NCBI GenBank assembly: GCA_963973975.1
Contig: CAXBCF010000009.1
Location: 45,592-109,591, forward strand
DNA from: UBA1494_A sp963973975
Lineage (GTDB): Bacteria; Bacteroidota; Bacteroidia; Flavobacteriales_E; Vicingaceae
Direction: 5' to 3'
Length of the DNA stretch: 64,000 nucleotides
Position 1 is the first letter of the stretch; every line of letters starts with the position of its first letter. The notes under the pieces are model-generated. The model had not been told where the DNA came from. It did not search any database and was given only the letters and a program-made list of their open reading frames with translations. Of the stretch, positions 53,995 to 61,200 are shown in pieces. The position numbers were made by a program, and so were the translations under genes.

Positions 53995-54744
53995 ATGAAA
54001 ATACAATTTCAACATACTCACAAATCTTATCAAGCGGATCTTTCAAAGCCATTAGATATCTCGATAACTATGCGCGCATCTTCCGACAACCCCACTGCTT
54101 GGTATGTTGACCCTCCTAAAATTGAACCGGTGAGAACCGAGCAATTTACAGGTTCTGTCGCTGAAGGAGGGAGTGTAAACTTTAGGGATATTGCGTTTAA
54201 TCCACACGGGCATGGAACACATACTGAGTGTGTTGGACACATTGCTAAAGAGGTTTTTTCAGTGAACCAAGTGCTAAATCAGTTTTTTTTCTTGGCAGAA
54301 GTAATTACTATCAGTCCCCAAATACTAGAAAATGGAGATGCAGTTATTTTTTGGAATGACATTAAAAATCTGAGAAAACACCTCGATGCCGAAGCCATTA
54401 TCATACGAACCTTACCCAACACAAAGGAGAAGCTGAGCAAGCACTACTCCAACACCAATCCTGCATTTGTTGAGCCTCTTGCAATGACTGAATTAGTAAA
54501 ACAAGGAATTCAACATTTTTTAATTGATTTGCCCTCTGTTGATCGAGAAGAAGATGGAGGAGCTTTAGCTGCACATCGAGCATTTTGGGAATTTCCAGAA
54601 ACTATCAATTTACAAAGAACCATTACGGAGTTAATTTTTGTGGACGAGCAACTAAAAGATGGTTTGTACCTCCTTAACCTTCAAATTGCAAGCTTCGAAA
54701 ATGATGCAAGCCCGAGCAAACCAGTGCTGTATGCTTTGGAGTGA
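53995..54744 (+). CDS. cyclase family protein (arylformamidase/KynB-like fold)
   Basis: 249 residues of the metal-dependent cyclase family, which includes kynurenine formamidase. The start KPLDISITMRASSDNP and the metal motif NPHGHGTHTECVGH (H-x-G-T-H family signature, with Glu following where Asp is typical) are clear. HRAFWEFPETINLQ lies near the C-terminus. Substrate not predictable: the surrounding genes give no kynurenine pathway context, and the family also contains isatin hydrolases and enzymes of unknown substrate. Confidence 0.8.
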   Translation: MKIQFQHTHKSYQADLSKPLDISITMRASSDNPTAWYVDPPKIEPVRTEQFTGSVAEGGSVNFRDIAFNPHGHGTHTECVGHIAKEVFSVNQVLNQFFFLAEVITISPQILENGDAVIFWNDIKNLRKHLDAEAIIIRTLPNTKEKLSKHYSNTNPAFVEPLAMTELVKQGIQHFLIDLPSVDREEDGGALAAHRAFWEFPETINLQRTITELIFVDEQLKDGLYLLNLQIASFENDASPSKPVLYALE

Positions 54745-54855
54745 TTGAATCGCTTAAATAATAAAGATTAAGTCACTTTTATTTTATTACCAAAAAGCAA
54801 AGTCAGCATAATGCTGAAATTTTGACTTATTTTTAGCCCTTTCAATAAGGATAGC

Positions 54856-55776
54856 TTGGGACAAATAGCAAATTACAAAAACCTCATACTACTTCATGTT
54901 GTAGTACTCATTTTTGGTTTTACCGGAATTTTAGGAAAATTGATAAGTGTTCCATCAGACAGCCTTGTTTGGTACCGAATGCTAATTGCTTCTTTTGCAG
55001 TAGCAGTTTACCTGCTTCTGAGAAAGAAGTCCTTCATCATGAATAAAAAAGGGGTTTTTAAAACCCTTTTTACAGGATTTATTATCGCTGCCCACTGGAT
55101 TTTCTTTTTTGAAGCCATCAAACAATCCAATGTTTCCATTACCCTAGCGGCTTTGGCAACTTCTTCTTTATTTACTTCACTGTTAGAACCATTGTTTTTT
55201 AAACGCAAAATTCACCTATATGAATTATTTTTAGGACTATTGGTGCTTCTGGGTTTGTACTTTATTTTTCAATTTGAAACAGATGTTAGCTGGGGACTTA
55301 TTTTGGGAATAATCGCTGCTTTTTTAGCTTCATTATTTACCGTTTTGAATGGCTTATTAATTAAACAGTATGACTCTGGAAGAATATCACTTTATGAGTT
55401 GTTTGGAGGATTCATAGGCATCACCATTTATTTTTTCATAAAAGACCCTAGTCTTTTACCAGATTTTCAATTGAGCAGCTCCGATGCTTTTTACCTTTTA
55501 ATTTTAGGAATTATTTGTACCGCATTTGCATTTGTCGCAAGTGTTAAAGTCATGGAAGAATTAACTCCATTTACTGTGAGTTTGAGCATCAATTTAGAAC
55601 CAGTTTATGGAATTGTATTAGCAGTGCTTATTTTTGGAGAATCTGAAAAAATGTCTTTGGGATTTTATTCAGGAACAGGCATTATTTTGTTGGCACTTTT
55701 CTTAAATGTCATCATTAAAAAACGCCTGAGAAAAAAGGGCAGAATTTTTTGGAAGAGTGCTTCAAAAGCACTTTAG
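54856..55776 (+). CDS. DMT superfamily transporter (EamA domains)
   Basis: 306 residues with ten hydrophobic helices arranged as two EamA repeats: first half ILLHVVVLIFGFTGILGKLI to about 140, second half from GLILGIIAAFLASLFTVLNG. The characteristic LEPVYGIVLAVLIFGE near the end marks the second repeat. Likely exports or imports small metabolites; substrate unknown. The start is TTG at 54856, because no ATG precedes the first membrane helix. Confidence 0.85.
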   Translation: MGQIANYKNLILLHVVVLIFGFTGILGKLISVPSDSLVWYRMLIASFAVAVYLLLRKKSFIMNKKGVFKTLFTGFIIAAHWIFFFEAIKQSNVSITLAALATSSLFTSLLEPLFFKRKIHLYELFLGLLVLLGLYFIFQFETDVSWGLILGIIAAFLASLFTVLNGLLIKQYDSGRISLYELFGGFIGITIYFFIKDPSLLPDFQLSSSDAFYLLILGIICTAFAFVASVKVMEELTPFTVSLSINLEPVYGIVLAVLIFGESEKMSLGFYSGTGIILLALFLNVIIKKRLRKKGRIFWKSASKAL

Positions 55777-55805
55777 GTTTTTCTATTACCACGGATTGAA
55801 CTGCT

Positions 55806-55813
55806 TATATTTG
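55806..55813 (+). promoter_or_regulatory. candidate -7 box for metG
   Basis: TATATTTG fits TAnnTTTG, 19 bp before the metG ATG. No clear -33 partner. Motif match only. Confidence 0.35.
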
Positions 55814-55832
55814 TCTTTCAAAATTTCCTTTC

Positions 55833-57896
55833 ATGAGCGCAATAAAACGACATTTAATCACAGCTGCACTTCCTTATGCCAACGGGCCCATTCACATTGG
55901 ACATCTTGCCGGAGCTTATTTACCTTCAGACATTTATGTGCGTTACCTGCGCTTAAAAAATGAAAAAGTACTTTTTGTTTGCGGCTCAGATGAACATGGA
56001 GCCGCCATTACTTTGCGTGCAAAAAAGGAAGGAAAAACACCCAAAGCAATTGTCGATGAGTTTCATGAGTTGAATAAAAAAGCCTTCGAAGACTTCGGAA
56101 TCACCTTCGATGTTTTTCACCGAACCTCAGATGAACTCCATCATGAAACGGCACAAGAATTTTTTAAGGTTCTAGAAGGCAAAGGAGTTTTTACAAAAGA
56201 AACTAACGAACAGTTTTACGATGAGGAGTACCAGCAATTTCTAGCTGATCGATACATTACGGGAACCTGTCCAAAATGTGGAAACGAAAATGCCTATGGA
56301 GATCAATGCGAAAAATGTGGTTCAGCTCTAAGCCCCAATGATTTGATTCAGCCGATTTCTACCTTAAGTAAAAAATCGCCTGTTTTAAAAGAAACAACGC
56401 ATTGGTATTTGCCCATGCAAAAGCACGAAAGTTGGCTCAGAGAATGGATAGAAACTGGAATGTTAGATGGAAATCAACACCACGATCCTAAAACTTGGAG
56501 GAAGCATGTCATCGGACAATGTAAATCATGGATCGATGGAGGGCTTCAATCCCGAGCGATGACCCGAGATTTAGATTGGGGTGTGAAAGTACCATTGCCA
56601 AATGCCGAAGGAAAAGTTTTGTATGTTTGGCTAGATGCGCCCATCGGCTATATTTCTGCAACAAAAGCTTGGTGCGATGAAAATGAGGAAGACTGGAAAG
56701 ATTACTGGCAGAGCGATTCAGCTGAAATCCTTCATTTCATTGGGAAAGACAACATCGTTTTTCACTGTGTGATTTTTCCAATTTTATTAAAAGCACATGA
56801 AGGATTTAACTTGCCCGATAACGTGCTTGCCAATGAATTTTTGAATTTAGAAAGCCAAAAGATTTCTACATCTAGAAATTGGGCGGTTTGGGTGCATGAA
56901 TTTATTCAGGATTTTAAAGGGAAAGAAGATGTGTTGAGGTATGTGCTTTGTTCCATTGCTCCTGAAACCAAAGACAGTGAATTTACTTGGGAAGATTTTC
57001 AAGCTAGGAATAACAATGAATTGGTTGCCATTTATGGCAATTTTATTAATCGAGCAGTGGTGCTGACTCACAAATACTACAATGGAATAGTCCCAAAAGT
57101 TGATACACAATTCAACGAATACCAAAATGTAGTTGAACAGCTTAAAACCTTAGTAAAAAACTGTACTGAAAAGTTAAATCGAAAGCAATTGAGAGATGCC
57201 CAGAACGAAGCGATGGGCATAGCACGTTTAGGGAATAAGTTTTTGGCTGAAACAGAACCATGGAAATTGATAAAAACAAATCCAGTTGCGGTTGAACCAA
57301 TTTTGAACTTGAGCTTACAAATTGCAGCAAATGCTGCCATTGCTTTTGCTCCTTTTTTACCAGATAGCAGCAAGAAATTAGTAGAATTATTGAAACTCGA
57401 TGCGCTTTCATGGGAGAACTTAGGAAGTTTAGATTTAGTAAAGACAGATCAATCAATTGGAGATGCAGAACACTTGTTCCAAAAAATTGAAGATAATGAA
57501 ATAGAATTTCAAAAAAACAAATTAAAAGAAACAGCCATGGAAAGTAATACTGCTCAAACGAAGTTTAAAACTGACATGCAATTCGATGATTTTTTGAAAA
57601 TGGATTTACGAGTGGGAACAGTGATTGCTGCTGAAAAAGTTGCAAAAAGCAATAAACTATTGCAATTAAAAATTGATGTTGGTTCAGAAGTTCGCACAAT
57701 TCTTTCAGGTATTGCTAAATATTATCAACCCGAAGCCATTATTGGAAAACAAGTACAGGTTTTAGTGAACTTGGCTCCAAGAAAAATTATGGGGATTGAA
57801 TCTCAAGGAATGGTATTAATGGCTGAAAATTCAGATGGAAGCTTGAGCCTTATTCAACCAGATGCTAAAATTGATAGTGGGTCTTCAATAAGTTGA
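55833..57896 (+). CDS. metG: methionyl-tRNA synthetase with C-terminal tRNA-binding domain
   Basis: Charges initiator and elongator tRNA-Met. 687 residues. The class I HIGH motif PYANGPIHIGHLAGAY opens the protein. A zinc knuckle pair (CPKCGNENAYGDQCEKCGSA) lies near 149-168. The KMSKS-equivalent is SQKISTSRNWAVWV near 345. An anticodon-binding helix bundle follows, then an EMAP-like/Trbp111 OB-fold from ~585 (DDFLKMDLRVGTVIAAEKV) used for dimerisation and tRNA binding. Full length. A probable terminator lies 180 bp downstream. Confidence 0.97.
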   Translation: MSAIKRHLITAALPYANGPIHIGHLAGAYLPSDIYVRYLRLKNEKVLFVCGSDEHGAAITLRAKKEGKTPKAIVDEFHELNKKAFEDFGITFDVFHRTSDELHHETAQEFFKVLEGKGVFTKETNEQFYDEEYQQFLADRYITGTCPKCGNENAYGDQCEKCGSALSPNDLIQPISTLSKKSPVLKETTHWYLPMQKHESWLREWIETGMLDGNQHHDPKTWRKHVIGQCKSWIDGGLQSRAMTRDLDWGVKVPLPNAEGKVLYVWLDAPIGYISATKAWCDENEEDWKDYWQSDSAEILHFIGKDNIVFHCVIFPILLKAHEGFNLPDNVLANEFLNLESQKISTSRNWAVWVHEFIQDFKGKEDVLRYVLCSIAPETKDSEFTWEDFQARNNNELVAIYGNFINRAVVLTHKYYNGIVPKVDTQFNEYQNVVEQLKTLVKNCTEKLNRKQLRDAQNEAMGIARLGNKFLAETEPWKLIKTNPVAVEPILNLSLQIAANAAIAFAPFLPDSSKKLVELLKLDALSWENLGSLDLVKTDQSIGDAEHLFQKIEDNEIEFQKNKLKETAMESNTAQTKFKTDMQFDDFLKMDLRVGTVIAAEKVAKSNKLLQLKIDVGSEVRTILSGIAKYYQPEAIIGKQVQVLVNLAPRKIMGIESQGMVLMAENSDGSLSLIQPDAKIDSGSSIS

Positions 57897-58075
57897 TGGT
57901 TTTTCAGATCATTTTTTAGATAGTATAAATAGAAGTCAAAAGGCACTAGAACTATTAGGTATTCTAAACTTTTAGTATAATACAGCAAAAGCTAAAAACT
58001 TCCAATCAATAAAAATTTTCAATTTGGATAGCTAAATAGAGGAAATTCAAAAAGAATATTATAACACGATTAGCT

Positions 58076-58102
58076 AAAAATACCTGTAAATCAGTATTTT
58101 TT
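58076..58102 (+). terminator. probable terminator downstream of metG
   Basis: AAAAATAC-C-TG (58076-58086) pairs with CAGTATTTTT (58092-58101) with one bulged C and a 5-nt loop, leading into a T-run. AT-rich stem, so strength is uncertain. Confidence 0.4.
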
Positions 58103-58200
58103 ATTCTACAAATTTCCAGCAGTTTTGAAACTTTTTATGATTAAAATTCGTCTATAAAAGAATTTGAAATTAAATAGAGTAATGTATTTACCTATTTTGC

Positions 58201-58208
58201 TACATTTG
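58201..58208 (+). promoter_or_regulatory. candidate -7 box for the SprB-repeat gene
   Basis: TACATTTG fits TAnnTTTG, 88 bp before the ATG. No convincing -33 element. Motif match only. Confidence 0.35.
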
Positions 58209-58296
58209 TTAAATAACTTTAATCGACATTAATTGTCTTTTAAGCGATGTTTTTTAGGGTTTTGAAGAGTCAATAATATAATTTAATTACTACTAC

Positions 58297-61200
58297 ATGA
58301 AAAGTTTTTACAAGCTTTTTCTTTTTATCGTTTTTTTGAGTTTATCGTCACTGCAGTCAAAGTCAGCTGTAGTGAATGCTTTTATTAGCTTTGGGAACCC
58401 TAGTTGTTTTGGAGCTACAGATGGATTTGTTGTCATTGATTCTATTCAAACGATAGGAGTTACCGGACCATACATTATTAGAATAAATACAACCCCTCAA
58501 CAATTTTTTCAAGTTGGGGATACTGTGTTTAACCTTAGAACAGGAAACTTTACTATAACAATTTTTGATCTAGGCGATAACACTCAATTATTCCCTCCTC
58601 CACAATTTGCAATTTCAGAACCATTTCAAATATCAAATTTATTAATTCCAACACAACCCACTTGCTTTGGAGATTGTGATGGTCGGATTACTGTTTTTAC
58701 TGGAGGAGGAACTGCTCCATACTCCTTTTTATGGAGTGATCCTCTGGCTCAGACTACTGCAACTGCAAACAATTTATGCCAAGGTCAATATTTTGTAACT
58801 GTAACAGATAATAACCTTTGTACGGTTGTTGATTCCATTGTTTTAAATGAACCTTCCCAAATTCAACCAAACGTTTTAGTTTCAGATGTACTTTGTAACG
58901 GGGACATTACAGGTTCTGCAACAGCTTCACCAACAGGAGGTACAGGAACTTATACCAATTTTCAATGGAGCAGCAGTGCAAACACAACCGCTACAGAACT
59001 AAATTTAGGTCAAGGAACCTATACCGTTACCGTAACAGACGATGATGGATGTACCAATACAGAAACTTTCACTGTTAATGAACCAACAGTATTAAATGCA
59101 AACATTAATAATAAGAGTGATGTTGATTGTTTTGGGGAAAGCACAGGAACAATCAATACTGCACGTTCAGGAGGAACTCCACCCTACACCTATGCGTGGA
59201 GTGATGGTCCATCTACCAATAGAAATAGAACTGGACTTTCAGCAGGTACTTATACCGTTACCGTAACTGATGACAATGGTTGTTCAGTAACTGCAACTAA
59301 TACTATTAATGAGCGACCAGACTTTGTTTTAACGAGCTCAAAAATTGATGTACTTTGTAATGGAGACAATACAGGAAGCATCACAGTAGGCATTAGTGGA
59401 GCTACTCCTAACTATTCATTTACATGGTCGAATGCTGTGAGTGGAGTAGGAAATTCAACTACCATTAGTAACCTCTTAGCAGGCATGTACACCGTTACCA
59501 TTACTGATGCATTGAGTTGTACAGCAGTTGATTCCATTGAAATTTTACAACCTTCTGCAATAAATATAACTCCCATAGCAGTTATTGACCCTGCTTGTGT
59601 TGGTAGCGCTGATGGTTCAATCGACATAGATGTTAGTGGAGGAACGCCCGGTTATACTTATTTGTGGAATGACTCTCCAACTACTCAAGATCGTATCAAT
59701 TTATTAGCAGGAACGTATACTGTGACTGTTACAGATAATAATGCATGTACTGAAGTATTTACAACAACTCTTTCGAATCCTGGACCAATTTTACCTAATG
59801 TTACAACTACAGATGCTACCTGCCTTGGTGGTGGCGATGGTTCAGCTGTTGCCAACCCAACGGGAGGCTCAGGAGTTTACACCAACTACCAATGGAGCAG
59901 TAGTATAAATTCAACTGCTACAGAAAACAATTTATTAGCTGGCACCTACACGGTTACAGTTACCGATGATCAAGGCTGTACAGGTTCGGAAACCTTTTCA
60001 ATTGGTCAACCAGCAACTGGAGTAGGAGCCAATTTAACTAAAAGTGATGTTGCTTGTTTTGGAACTCCGGGTGGTAGTATAACAACAACACCAACTGGCG
60101 GCACGCCTCCATATTCTTTTGCATGGAGCGACGGTCCTTCAACCAATCAAAATAGAAATAATCTTTTTGCAGGAACTTATACTGTCACCGTAACTGATGA
60201 CAATGGCTGTTCAGGATCTAACAGCATTACCATTAATTCTCGACCTGCAACTTTAATTACATTAACTGCCACTGACAATACTTGTAATGGAGGAGCTGCC
60301 GGGGTTGTTTCAGCCAGTATCTCTGGAGGAACTCCAAACTACGGTTTTTTATGGTCAAACTCAGTTGGTGGTTCAGGGAATAGTTCTACTATAACTGGTT
60401 TAATTGCAGGAACCTATACCATTACTGTTACAGATGCTTTGACTTGTACAACAGTAGGATCAATAGTAGTCAATGAGCCTACAGCAATTAGTATAAGTGT
60501 GAACAGTCAAAATGATCCTTTATGCAATGCAGGGAATGATGGAAATATTGATTTAAATATAAGTGGAGGAACTCCCCCCTATAGTTTCTTATGGAATGAT
60601 TCTGAAACTACAGAAGACAGAACCAATATTCCTGCTGGAACTTATACCATTACTGTAACCGATGATAATAGCTGTACCAATAGCCTCACAGTTGTATTAT
60701 CAGAACCTGCTCCACTTGTTGCAAGTATTGATTCTATTCGCGATGCAAGCTGTAGTGGATTAAGTGATGGCTATGTTAGTGCATTAGCTAGTGGAGGAAC
60801 AGGACCATATACTTATTTGTGGTCAAATGCAATACCAACTAGAGTAAATGCAAATATTGCTGCAAATACTTATACCGTTACTGTTACTGATGCAAATAAT
60901 TGCACAGTCACAGAAACTGCAGTTGTTAGTCAGCCGGTTTCAGTAGTAGCAAGTCTGAACGGAACAGATCCTTCTTGCTTTGGAGTAAATGATGGAAGCA
61001 TTGTTGCTACCGTTACCGGCGGAACATTGCCTTATACTTTTTTATGGGGTCCAGGAAATCCAACCGGTCAAGGAACAAATACGATTACTGGTCTTAGTGG
61101 AGGAAATTACTCACTCACAGTTACGGACGATAATGGGTGTAATGATGTTCAATTAATAACATTGACTCAACCAAGTACAATTACATTGACAACAACCGTT

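Larger units (their letters stand above)
57897..58296. other. 400-bp intergenic region before the SprB-repeat gene
   Basis: AT-rich, no credible ORF. It holds a terminator-like hairpin at 58076-58102 and a TAnnTTTG box at 58201-58208, leaving a leader of about 80 nt for the downstream gene. Confidence 0.6.
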
